Source of the DNA: CAYUWG01 sp964448285
Lineage (GTDB): Bacteria > Bacteroidota > Ignavibacteria > SZUA-365
Length of the DNA: 64,000 bases
NCBI GenBank assembly: GCA_964448285.1
Contig: CAYUWG010000009.1
Coordinates: 24,514-88,513 of the forward strand
Direction: 5' to 3'
Below are positions 51,301-59,072 of the stretch, one piece after another. Below the pieces are notes generated by a model. That model made no database searches, was not told where the DNA came from, and saw only the letters and a program-made list of their open reading frames with translations. The stretch's first letter is position 1; each line of letters opens with the position of its first letter. The position numbers and the translations under genes were made by a program.

Positions 51301-53487
51301 AGTATGGCTCGGCGACGTTACTTGCTCGTAGTCCTGCCTGTGACAGTCCCAGCAGTCCGTTTGCATGTTCGTGTACTTTCCATTGATATGGCATTCCTCA
51401 CATCGCACCACGGTATGTTTTCCCAGCAGCGGAAATCGCGTCAAGGCATGGTCGAACGTTGCAGGCTTCCAGGCGTTGGGTGAATGGCACGTCGTACAAT
51501 CATGTGAGAACCCGCCTGATGCATGGTCCGGAAGTTTCGCACCATCGAAATCCTTTTGATGACAGGAAAAGCAATCCATCGGAAGATTCACATATCGACC
51601 GTTAGTGTGACAGTCACCGCATGGAACGGCGTTATGAGCACCTTGTAACGGGAACCGCGTCTTCGCGTGATCGAGCGTTGCAGGAATCCATGAATCGACG
51701 GAATGACAGGAAGAACAATCCTGAGGAAATTGTCCGGAGACGTGGTTGGGGTTGAGCGTCCGGTTGAAGTCCGGCTCATGGCACGAAAAGCAACCCGTGT
51801 ATTGGAGTTGGTAATTCCCCGCAACGTGACACGCTTCGCATGTCGCGGTAGTGTGTTTGCCGGAAAGGGGAAACGCGGTCGCGGAATGATCGAACGATGC
51901 AGGCTTCCATCCTTCCATCGAATGACACGCGAGACAATCCTGCGAAAAGATTCCGCTCACGTGGTCAGGATTCATCGCCGCACGATAGTTCTTCTCGTGG
52001 CAATCGAAGCAACGCGACGAGGTGCCGCCAAAGACTTTGTTGACGTGGCAATCCTCACACGGTGTTTGAAGATGTTTCCCCAATAATGGAAAGCGCGTCT
52101 TATCGTGATCGATACTCGATGGAATGCGTTCGACCGGCTGCCATGCGTTCGTGTTATGGCAGTCTTCGCAGAATTTCGTGAATCCGACCAACTGATGGTT
52201 TGGCCGTGTCGTCTGCTGGTAGTTTGCGTTATGACATCCCTGACAGTCGAGCGACAAACCCGTGTACCTGCCGCCGACGTGACACATCTGGCACTCCGTC
52301 CGAAGATGCGCACCGGTCAATCGGAAATTCGTCTGGTCGTGGTTGAATGCTGCCGGCTTCCATGCATCGAGCGTGTGACATCCATCACAGCGATGATCGA
52401 ATTGCCCTTGAACGTGATTCGGAAACGTCGTGGCGGTATAGTCCTTTTGATGACAACTCCAGCAATCCGTTGGAAGAGATGAGTATCGCCCGCTCGCATG
52501 ACATTCGCTGCACGGCGTTGTTGCATGCTTACCGCGAAGGGGAAAGCTCGTCAGTTCATGATTGAAAGCAGCGGGCTTCCATTTCACAGGATCGTGACAG
52601 ACCGTACAGTTGTGGTCGAACTGCCCCGTGACGTGATTCGGTGCTATCACTGCAGCGAAGTCATCCATGTGACATCCATAACAATCGGTGGGCGTCGCTT
52701 TGTAGCCGCTTCCATGACACTGGCCGCACTCAAGAGAAACATGTGCAGCTGATTGCATGAACGGAATACTCGGATGCACGAAACTTCCCTTCCACGAAAG
52801 TGTCGCCATGGTGTGACAGTTCTGGCACGTGTGATCGAAGTTCGCCAATGCGTGGTTAGGTTCAGTCGTGCGTTCGAAATCATCACGGTGACAGGCGTAG
52901 CAATCCGTCGGTGTGTTGATGAATTCCTTTTCCTGTTGATTGACGTGGCAGGATGAGCAATCCAACAGCTCATGAGCGCCAAGCAACGGGAAGCGTGTTA
53001 ATTGATGTTTCGCCACTTGTTCAGATGGCGTTCTCCACCCAGCGGGGGTGTGACATTCCTGACACCGATCGCCGAATTGTCCCTTATGCTGATCCTCATG
53101 GCAAGCGGCACATGCTGATGTTAACTCCTTGAAGGAAACGCCTGCGTGACACGATGCACACGAGACTGAACTGTGCAAACCAACCAGAGCATATCCGGTG
53201 AGCTTATGATCGAATGAAATACTCTCCCGCAGCTTCGTCCACGATTCAGTCGTGTGGCACGATGCGCATTCCAATCCGAAAGTTCTGTGCGTCTTCGATG
53301 GCATCGGGCGTTCCTGAGCGGTGAGCGGCTCGCTGAGAATCGAAGCGAGTACGACGAGTAAGAAAAGTCGGAGGAGTGTCGAAGTCATGAGTGATTGAAT
53401 GGCCAAGCCGACAGATGAGATGCTCATGATTGGATAACGATTCAAACCACCTGAAAAATACTTCATCGCTCGTATGCTGAAAGCCAT
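48349..53487 (-). CDS. giant 67-heme c-type cytochrome
   Basis: About 1,712 residues. The ATG at 53487 was chosen because AGGAG lies 10 bases upstream; it gives a long N-region before the membrane segment (LLRLFLLVVLASILSEPLTAQ). I counted 66 CxxCH motifs plus one CX4CH (CANSGCH) at the very end, one heme per ~26 residues. Hemes 5-64 form 20 three-heme units of ~60-65 residues with a shared grammar: CxxCHxxGxY, DCxxCH, PNH, CxxCH, WxPxxFxHxxTxFPLxGxH. Each unit has three conserved extra His, matching three hemes as distal ligands. The product is exported and would act as a long electron wire. It lies 59 bases after the 20-heme gene. Confidence 0.93.
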   Translation of the reverse strand: MAFSIRAMKYFSGGLNRYPIMSISSVGLAIQSLMTSTLLRLFLLVVLASILSEPLTAQERPMPSKTHRTFGLECASCHTTESWTKLRESISFDHKLTGYALVGLHSSVSCASCHAGVSFKELTSACAACHEDQHKGQFGDRCQECHTPAGWRTPSEQVAKHQLTRFPLLGAHELLDCSSCHVNQQEKEFINTPTDCYACHRDDFERTTEPNHALANFDHTCQNCHTMATLSWKGSFVHPSIPFMQSAAHVSLECGQCHGSGYKATPTDCYGCHMDDFAAVIAPNHVTGQFDHNCTVCHDPVKWKPAAFNHELTSFPLRGKHATTPCSECHASGRYSSLPTDCWSCHQKDYTATTFPNHVQGQFDHRCDGCHTLDAWKPAAFNHDQTNFRLTGAHLRTECQMCHVGGRYTGLSLDCQGCHNANYQQTTRPNHQLVGFTKFCEDCHNTNAWQPVERIPSSIDHDKTRFPLLGKHLQTPCEDCHVNKVFGGTSSRCFDCHEKNYRAAMNPDHVSGIFSQDCLACHSMEGWKPASFDHSATAFPLSGKHTTATCEACHVAGNYQLQYTGCFSCHEPDFNRTLNPNHVSGQFPQDCSSCHSVDSWIPATLDHAKTRFPLQGAHNAVPCGDCHTNGRYVNLPMDCFSCHQKDFDGAKLPDHASGGFSHDCTTCHSPNAWKPATFDHALTRFPLLGKHTVVRCEECHINGKYTNMQTDCWDCHRQDYEQVTSPSHTLGQFPNDCRTCHSADGWNPSSFSHDATRFPLHGAHRSLDCQQCHVGGKYSSMPTDCWSCHEAKYRNVATPDHVAGKFNQDCTICHNDAAWKPTNLDHSKTRFPLTGLHQNVACEQCHINGQYGVTLPTNCYDCHQTDFNRVTNPDHLTAQLPHDCTRCHTTAGWKPATFDHTATAFPLSGAHLTVACGYCHLNGNYQLKYTNCLQCHQTDFDRTTNPDHNASQFNPNCLDCHTTTAWKPSTFDHAATKFPLQGAHAVQPCQACHVSGNYNLKYTDCYQCHQQDFVTASAPDHVLGNFIHDCTTCHTVSAWKPSTFDHAATKFPLQGAHANQPCQSCHIAGNYNLTYSDCYQCHQQDFTRAIAPDHVKGSFTHDCTTCHTVLTWKPSTFDHAATNFPLEGAHTTPSCERCHVNGNYSLKFTDCYQCHQTEYTGVQNPNHVTGNFSRNCSVCHTSNAWKPSQLDHNKTNFPLTGRHAILPCEQCHIGGNYSITYSDCKQCHEADFNLAKTPDHAAGKFDSHCEQCHTTSAWKPSTFSHTATAFPLVGAHGSLPCQDCHVNGNYTLRYTDCWQCHEQAYTSAQNPNHVSAQISRLCLDCHTQSSWRPSTFQHAATRFPLTGGHAPLVCEQCHVNGNYSLQYQDCWQCHESTFNQTTNPNHAQWNMSHNCLDCHTENGWRPATFNHDGTAFPLQGAHTTPPCSACHISGNYQLRYNDCFQCHQSQFNSAVNPNHVSNQFPHTCLTCHTQTAWTPSTFDHASTQFPLTGAHAAQPCIECHMSGNYNLTYTDCWQCHSADFNSTTNPSHSTNQFSHDCTQCHSLTAWSPATFNHSNTNFPLQGAHVGKPCTACHINGNYNLTYSVCYQCHQTKYSSATTPANHTALSLNHDCAVCHTQTVWNPATPFRTSHNVNAPVGFPIYGSAKHKYPDKWNNCSECHTSNNTATFSCIGCHSNQTSLANEHQSVSGYQFHPTICANSGCHPDGKEP
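48630..52990 (-). repeat. 20 tandem three-heme units within the giant cytochrome gene
   Basis: The coding sequence repeats with a period of about 180-200 bp. Neighbouring units in the 3' half (around 50.1-50.6 kb) are the most alike at DNA level, for example the shared AGCATGATCGAAGGT segments on the plus strand, while units nearer the 5' end have diverged more. This suggests growth by unit duplication, most recently in the second half. Edges are approximate. Confidence 0.85.
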
Positions 53488-53546
53488 TTCTTTTTCTCTC
53501 CTGTTAACTTTTTCACCAGTATCTAACTCTTGAGCTTGCACAGGCT

Positions 53547-55241
53547 TTAGTTTCGTTCTCCTTTAGCATGACAGCTTTCACATGAGATTTGCAATGGCTT
53601 GTAACGAATTACCGCCGGTTGTCCCTGTTCGATCACTTCCCTTTTGTGGCAACCTGCACATTGCACGAAAAGGTGCTTGCCGGTCAATGGGAATCGGGAA
53701 GTCCCATGATCGAATCGTACGGACTTCCATTCACCCGGGTCGTGACAGCGTGAGCAATCCGCCTTCTCGTTCACACCATCGAATTGCCCTTGATGCACGT
53801 CGCTGTGGCATTCTCTGCAACCGAATTTTTCGAACCTGAATACGATTGTCTGAACACCGAACACATCACCGCTCTTGTGGCAGGATGAACATTCTGTTTT
53901 CTCATGTTTGCCGATGAGAGGAAATCGCGTGGCGTTATGATCGAAACGAACCGACTTCCAATGCTCCACACTGTGGCAGGATTGGCAACCATCCTTCTCA
54001 ACGTGGTTTGCAAACTGCCCGGCGTGCGGATCCTGATGGCAGGCCGTACACGAAAAATCTTCCCAATGAAATTTCACGACTGCCTTGCTCCCGATAGTCG
54101 CGTGGACGTGACAGCGATTACACGGAATCGCAGTGTGCGCTCCTTCCAGTGGAAATCGTGATTTCGAATGGCGCTGAAGTTCGAACTGCGCCGGATGAAA
54201 TCCATGAACAGTATGACACGATGAGCAATCCCCCTTCCCTTCGAGATGAACGAACTGTCCTTCATGTACATCATCGTGGCAAGTCGTACAGCGTTCGAGA
54301 TTCTTTCCTGCGAAACGTTTGAAGTCGCCGCCAACATGGCAACGAACACACGAAACAGCCGCGTGTTTTCCGTGAAGCGGGTAATGGGTTTTCGCGTGAT
54401 CAAAATTCGTCATCGTGGTAGCGCCGATTTTCACCGACTTCCAATCGACGGGCGAATGACAGTTCGCGCATTCGTTTGCGAAAGCGCCTTTGTGGTGCTT
54501 ATCCTCGTGACAATCGAGACAATGTTTGAACGCGATACCCTTGAATTTGATGTACTCGTTCTTTCCTGCAATCGTCTTCGGGTCCCGAAGCGCTGGATGA
54601 CATCCCGAACACTCGACGTGCTGATGCTTGCCCACAAGTTGAAAGCGAGCCATCGAGTGGGCGAAGGCATTCTTTTTCCAATCGCTCGTGTTGTGACACG
54701 CGTTGCACGAGCGCTGGAATTGTCCTCGGTGCTCGTCATCGTGACAGTTTCCGCACTCAGGTTCCAATCCTAAATATGTGCGTGCTTTAACATCCGCAGG
54801 CTTTTTCAAGATCTCCTTCTGAACGATGTTCTTCGCATTGTGACATTGTCTGCATTCCCTGCCAGCATGTTTTCCATCAAGCTCGAAACCCGACTGACGA
54901 TGGTCGAATTTCGACGGGTCCCATCGAATCAACTTGAAATCCCGGCCATGATGTTCTTTATGACACGATGCGCACTCGAGCTTTTTCGTAAAGGTGTGAT
55001 AACCCAATCCCTTCTCGATTCGGGACCTGATCTCGACATGGCACTTCAGGCAATTATTCCGGAATGACTTTTCGCCAAAGTTGTGACAGGACGTGCATTC
55101 ATCAACGCCTTCGAGGTCGGCATGTGCTTTTGAAAGTTTTCCCGGTGCAACGAGTTGCGCTTCCACAGAGAACGAAGTCCAGAGGAGTACGAAGAAGAGT
55201 GTATGGACAGCCCTGAGGTATCGTGACGTCCATCCCATCAT
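53547..55241 (-). CDS. 20-heme c-type cytochrome
   Basis: 564 residues, starting at the ATG of a TAATG junction with the upstream membrane protein. A signal peptide (FFVLLWTSFSVEAQ) is followed by 20 CxxCH motifs. Many read CxxCHxDxHxGQF, and the linkers read FDHxxTxFPLxGKH, the same grammar as the giant cytochrome downstream, so the two share ancestry. The N-terminal part (GKLSKAHADLEGVDECTSCH) resembles cytochrome c3/c7-type domains. It probably passes electrons between the membrane b-type partner and the 67-heme protein in the periplasm. Confidence 0.9.
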   Translation of the reverse strand: MMGWTSRYLRAVHTLFFVLLWTSFSVEAQLVAPGKLSKAHADLEGVDECTSCHNFGEKSFRNNCLKCHVEIRSRIEKGLGYHTFTKKLECASCHKEHHGRDFKLIRWDPSKFDHRQSGFELDGKHAGRECRQCHNAKNIVQKEILKKPADVKARTYLGLEPECGNCHDDEHRGQFQRSCNACHNTSDWKKNAFAHSMARFQLVGKHQHVECSGCHPALRDPKTIAGKNEYIKFKGIAFKHCLDCHEDKHHKGAFANECANCHSPVDWKSVKIGATTMTNFDHAKTHYPLHGKHAAVSCVRCHVGGDFKRFAGKNLERCTTCHDDVHEGQFVHLEGKGDCSSCHTVHGFHPAQFELQRHSKSRFPLEGAHTAIPCNRCHVHATIGSKAVVKFHWEDFSCTACHQDPHAGQFANHVEKDGCQSCHSVEHWKSVRFDHNATRFPLIGKHEKTECSSCHKSGDVFGVQTIVFRFEKFGCRECHSDVHQGQFDGVNEKADCSRCHDPGEWKSVRFDHGTSRFPLTGKHLFVQCAGCHKREVIEQGQPAVIRYKPLQISCESCHAKGERN

Positions 55242-56248
55242 TAAAAAATCCACGTGTAGCCTAGCGACACAGTGACGGCAACGTGAATCGCGAGAATGAG
55301 AAACATGATGATCGTAAAAGGCAGGTGGATGACATGCCAATAATGAAAAATCCCTCGTGCTGTGTCAAGGAATGCCATTCGTCGAAGCAGCAACGATTTC
55401 TCTTTCGCGATGTGCATGATCGAAGCGACGTGGTCGAGCGGAATTCCTTCGCGAAGCAGATGCGTGCGAACGGATTTCATGCGTGACCGTCGAGTGAGAT
55501 CGTCACGAAGAAGCGAAAGAACTGATTTGAATATCGAAGCATGCGCTCCGGTCGATTCAACCCGGCTGATGTGATTGATGCGTTCGATCGTTGCGGCATC
55601 AACTGCGAAACGTTCCTGCAAGTCGCTTGCAAGTTGCTGGTTCTGCTCCTCGAGTTCATCGAGCGAAAGGTCCGCACCGTCTGCGGTGTGCGGTATCTGC
55701 GTGTAGATGTATCGCCCAAAGATTCCGCTCAGCGCAACGAAGATCATACTCCATGCGCTTACGGATACGATTCCACCGAACTTGAACGTCATGTGGTAGA
55801 GAACGAGAGTTGGACCGAGAAGGCAAAGAAAGATATGGAACTCCAACCAGTGCTTGATCTTCCCGACGTAGCGCAAGCGTTTGATTCTCTTGCGTGAAGA
55901 ATACGTGGATACACCGATGATCATCAGCGCTGAACCGACAATTCCCAGGCCGTGTCCATAGAATCCGGTTGGCTTCCATTCGTCCCAGTACCGTACCTGT
56001 TCCCGCAACCGAAGCTTCTCAGCGAGCAACTCTTCTTCCGTTTTCTCCATGGTTCCGAGATCGACCTTCATCATTTCCAATTCGACGTCGATATCTGAGA
56101 TTTTCGCGTCGAGGTCGGCTTTCGTGTTGTTGATTTGATCCTGGCTTGTCGTGTAGTACTTCCAACCGTTGATACCGGCGACGACTGCAGTGCCGATTCC
56201 AAGCGCGAAAAGGAGCATAACGTACAGTCGGTGAACGTGCTTACTCAT
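55241..56248 (-). CDS. b-type-cytochrome-like membrane protein with periplasmic coiled coil
   Basis: 335 residues from the ATG at 56248 (a GTG 15 codons earlier is possible). One membrane segment (~8-28), a coiled coil rich in Glu/Lys/Leu (~36-90), then about four more membrane segments. Within these, His residues recur in positions fit for heme b: KHWLEFHIF, LVLYHMTFKF, FHYWHVIHLPF and LAIHVAV. A soluble loop (~195-285) separates the third and fourth. The arrangement recalls diheme cytochrome b proteins that exchange electrons with quinones. Its coupling to the 20-heme gene by TAATG makes it the likely inner-membrane entry point. No exact family name is claimed. Upstream, 56249-56527 holds no gene or clear promoter. 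Confidence 0.65.
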   Translation of the reverse strand: MSKHVHRLYVMLLFALGIGTAVVAGINGWKYYTTSQDQINNTKADLDAKISDIDVELEMMKVDLGTMEKTEEELLAEKLRLREQVRYWDEWKPTGFYGHGLGIVGSALMIIGVSTYSSRKRIKRLRYVGKIKHWLEFHIFLCLLGPTLVLYHMTFKFGGIVSVSAWSMIFVALSGIFGRYIYTQIPHTADGADLSLDELEEQNQQLASDLQERFAVDAATIERINHISRVESTGAHASIFKSVLSLLRDDLTRRSRMKSVRTHLLREGIPLDHVASIMHIAKEKSLLLRRMAFLDTARGIFHYWHVIHLPFTIIMFLILAIHVAVTVSLGYTWIF

Positions 56249-56527
56249 GCGGGAGATGTCCGGGTATTTCCATGAAAAAAAATACGCAAACACATTCGTT
56301 TGATTTCATGCCAACAGGCATTTGATTTCAAAAGGCAACAGCCGCGATTGGAAAGGAATGGAAGACCGTTGTTGGATTTCCAGTAATGCGTATTGCAGAA
56401 TGATCTCACTTCCATCAACACGGTCAACTCTCACTTGCGTTGTCTCTGTTCGAATTGCTTCCCTTTCTCCTTCACGCCATATTCGATTGCACTGAGGGAA
56501 CCATCGTAACGTCACAAAAACATCAGC

Positions 56528-57880
56528 ATGGAAAGCTTCATCATATTTCTCGTATTCGTCGCACTCGTCTTCGCGACGATTATCCCCTACATGAAACACG
56601 TCAGGAAAAAAGAAGCGCGCGCGAAATCGGCCGCAGAACGCGGTAAGCTGCACTCAGAAGGACCGAAAGCACAACATCCGCACGTTGACGTTTCGCGATG
56701 CATCGGATGCGGCTCGTGTGCTGATGCATGCCCTGAAGGTGACGTGCTCGGAGTTATCGCGGGGAAAGCGGCCATCATCAACGGACATAAATGTATCGGT
56801 CATGGTCTCTGCGCGGAAGCCTGTCCCGTAGGAGCAATAGAGATCGTCATGGCAAAGCCGAGCATCGGTGCAGATATGCCTGTACTTTCGGATGAGTACG
56901 AAACGAGCGTCCCAAACATGTTCATCATCGGCGAGCTTGGCGGACTTGCGCTCATCAAGAATGCCGTCAACCAGGGACGTGACTGCATCGACACCATTGC
57001 CCGTCGCATCGCTTCGAACACAGAGCGAAAACTCCCGGCAGATGTTTTTGATGTTTGTATCGTCGGAGCAGGACCGGGTGGCATCAGTGCATCGCTGCGT
57101 TCTATCGAGCGTAAGCTGCGCTACGTGACTTTAGAGCAGGATGAAATCGGCGGAACGGTCGCCAAATACCCGAGACAAAAACTCGTGATGACAAGCCCGG
57201 TGGAATTTCCCATGCACGGCAAATTCAAGAAACTCGAACTTTCGAAAGAGGAGCTTCTCGATTTTTGGAATTCCGTCTTTCAAAAAGCCGCTTTGAATGT
57301 GCGAACGAAAGAACGCGTGGAAGAAATCACTCGCGACGATATCGGAATGTTCACGATAACAACTCCGCAGGGGAGATACCAGTCACAGTACGTGCTTCTT
57401 GCATTAGGCCGGCGGGGAACTCCACGGAAACTTGGCATCAAAGGCGAAGAGCATCCGAAAGTGATGTACAGTCTTATTGAGGCGGATGCCTATACGAATG
57501 CAAACATTCTCGTTGTCGGTGGCGGCGACAGCGCTGTTGAAGCGGCGATGGGCCTTGCCCATCAGAAAGGCAACAAGGTAACTTTGACCTACCGTCAGTC
57601 AGGTTTCAGCCGAATCAAGGAGCGCAATGCACAACGCATACAGGACTGCATCGATCGTGGAATCGTAACCGTCCACTTCAACTCAAATCCTGTGGAGGTG
57701 CGTGATAAGAGCGTCGTACTCGATGTGAGCGGTGAAATGCAAGAATTTTCCAACGATTTCATGTGGGTCTTTGCCGGTGGCATCCCGCCAAATGCTTTTC
57801 TGGAAAAAGTTGGGATCCAGCTTGGACAAAAAGATCTCACAAAGGATGCTCTTGAAGAGGCCAAGCGAATGAAGCATTAG
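56528..57880 (+). CDS. membrane-anchored ferredoxin-NAD(P)/FAD oxidoreductase
   Basis: 450 residues. An N-terminal membrane segment (3-21) is followed by a two-cluster ferredoxin domain (~55-115): the first set CIGCGSCADACP is complete; the second reads CIGHGLCAEACP, with His where the second Cys belongs. From ~170 a thioredoxin-reductase-like flavoprotein follows: FAD motif VGAGPGGISAS and NAD(P) motif VVGGGDSAVEAAMGL. The CxxC redox pair of thioredoxin reductases is absent, so it is an electron-transfer enzyme of another kind. It is divergent from the multiheme operon and could feed electrons from NAD(P)H. Confidence 0.85.
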   Translation: MESFIIFLVFVALVFATIIPYMKHVRKKEARAKSAAERGKLHSEGPKAQHPHVDVSRCIGCGSCADACPEGDVLGVIAGKAAIINGHKCIGHGLCAEACPVGAIEIVMAKPSIGADMPVLSDEYETSVPNMFIIGELGGLALIKNAVNQGRDCIDTIARRIASNTERKLPADVFDVCIVGAGPGGISASLRSIERKLRYVTLEQDEIGGTVAKYPRQKLVMTSPVEFPMHGKFKKLELSKEELLDFWNSVFQKAALNVRTKERVEEITRDDIGMFTITTPQGRYQSQYVLLALGRRGTPRKLGIKGEEHPKVMYSLIEADAYTNANILVVGGGDSAVEAAMGLAHQKGNKVTLTYRQSGFSRIKERNAQRIQDCIDRGIVTVHFNSNPVEVRDKSVVLDVSGEMQEFSNDFMWVFAGGIPPNAFLEKVGIQLGQKDLTKDALEEAKRMKH

Positions 57881-58254
57881 AGCCTGACGTCCAGTTTTGT
57901 CAAGCCCGAATTAATAGCATTCCAATTTGTCCCGTCGTTCGTGGAAAGAAAAACACCGCCGCCTCGAGTTCCGGCGAAGATATTCGAGTTTGCTACGGCG
58001 AGAGATACAACATCCAAATTTGTGAGACCAGAATTTACGCTAACCCATCTGGCGCCGCTGTTTGTGGAAAAGAAGATGCCGCCGCCCCGTGTCCCGACAA
58101 AAATGTTCATACCTCCTGCATTGTTGGGGCTAACGGCAAAGCATTGAATGAAGCCGCCGAACGGACCGTTGGTTTGCACCCATTGCGCAGGTAACTGCTT
58201 TGTCGCTGTAACGGTTACAACGAGAAGAATCGAAATGCGCACAATGATTTTCAT
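57877..58254 (-). CDS. short secreted BNR/sialidase-repeat protein, probably truncated
   Basis: 125 residues with a signal peptide (MKIIVRISILLVVTVTATKQLPAQ) and two BNR-type repeats (GTRGGGIFFSTNSGARWV and GTRGGGVFLSTNDGTNWN). Such repeats normally come in sets of six or more to close a propeller, usually followed by a T9SS sorting domain; both are missing. It is likely a stub of a longer gene. The end overlaps the convergent oxidoreductase stop by 4 bases. Confidence 0.5.
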   Translation of the reverse strand: MKIIVRISILLVVTVTATKQLPAQWVQTNGPFGGFIQCFAVSPNNAGGMNIFVGTRGGGIFFSTNSGARWVSVNSGLTNLDVVSLAVANSNIFAGTRGGGVFLSTNDGTNWNAINSGLTKLDVRL

Positions 58255-58314
58255 GGTGCTACTGCCTTTCTGAAAATGTGAAAAGGAAAATTGCTGAGAG
58301 CGATTATAATTTCA

Positions 58315-58974
58315 TCAATCGTCACTTCCATATTTCCGCCCCGTCACCATATAAAACGCCATGCGCCGGGCTTCCCTGTCCGCATTGAAATTGGGAAGAA
58401 ATGATCGGCAGATGATTTCGTATTCCACGTTTTTCGACTTAACAAGACGCGTGACGAGGTAGTGTATCGAAGTGGAGTCACTGACGCTGCTTGTTTTGAT
58501 CAGATTATCGTTTGCAATTTCAATCGGTACATCTGTATGACTGCGGATATAGTCCCGGGCTCGATCCCATGCGTCAAAATCCTCCCGGAAGGCAACGCTG
58601 AACGGATTCCCGAGCCGCCGGAAGAGTTGATCATCGGGAGTGAGAACATCCTGTCGGTCGATATAAACTTCGTTACTATCGGTCATGATGAGGAAGTATG
58701 TGGCGAATCGTACACCACCCGAGAATAACCCTAATGTCGTGATCGTATCTCCAGCGCGTTCACGAAGTGTCCCTATTTTCATGCCCGGCGTTTCATCAGC
58801 ATTCATGGCATAATAAACCGGATAATCCTTGTCGAGAACGACCTGCTGCGTGTACCTGCTGAGCTTCCCCGAAGGTAGAAGGTTGATAATGAAACAGCCT
58901 TGCAGTAAGAGCATGAGAAGAAAAACATTGCATACACTTAAACAAATATTTCGAAGAGAGCTTCTTGAGTTCAT
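58315..58974 (-). CDS. hypothetical lipoprotein
   Basis: 219 residues from the ATG at 58974, chosen because it begins just before the signal peptide ending LLLQGC. The mature protein is mixed alpha/beta with no motif I recognise (RDYIRSHTDVPIEIANDNL, GLFSGGVRFATYFLIMTDS). It lies downstream of the TANFOR cluster on the same strand with a 98-base gap and may be co-transcribed with it. Confidence 0.55.
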   Translation of the reverse strand: MNSRSSLRNICLSVCNVFLLMLLLQGCFIINLLPSGKLSRYTQQVVLDKDYPVYYAMNADETPGMKIGTLRERAGDTITTLGLFSGGVRFATYFLIMTDSNEVYIDRQDVLTPDDQLFRRLGNPFSVAFREDFDAWDRARDYIRSHTDVPIEIANDNLIKTSSVSDSTSIHYLVTRLVKSKNVEYEIICRSFLPNFNADREARRMAFYMVTGRKYGSDD

Positions 58975-59072
58975 AATCGAGAAGCGTCTGGATAATGACA
59001 GAGTTCTATGGTTATCGCTACATCCATGCACTAAACCGAGTTCTTTACAAGCTGAGCCCTCAACCGCTTAGC

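Noticed and set aside
48370..52752. Many plus-strand open frames of 60-140 codons opposite the giant cytochrome, and a CRISPR-like periodicity of about 190 bp
   Set aside because: They are the antisense of the repeated heme units and share their period. Unit length is far above a CRISPR repeat-spacer period and there are no short identical repeats with unique spacers.
56306..56653. 115-codon minus-strand frame between the divergent operons
   Set aside because: It runs antisense into the oxidoreductase start and has no ribosome binding site or family.
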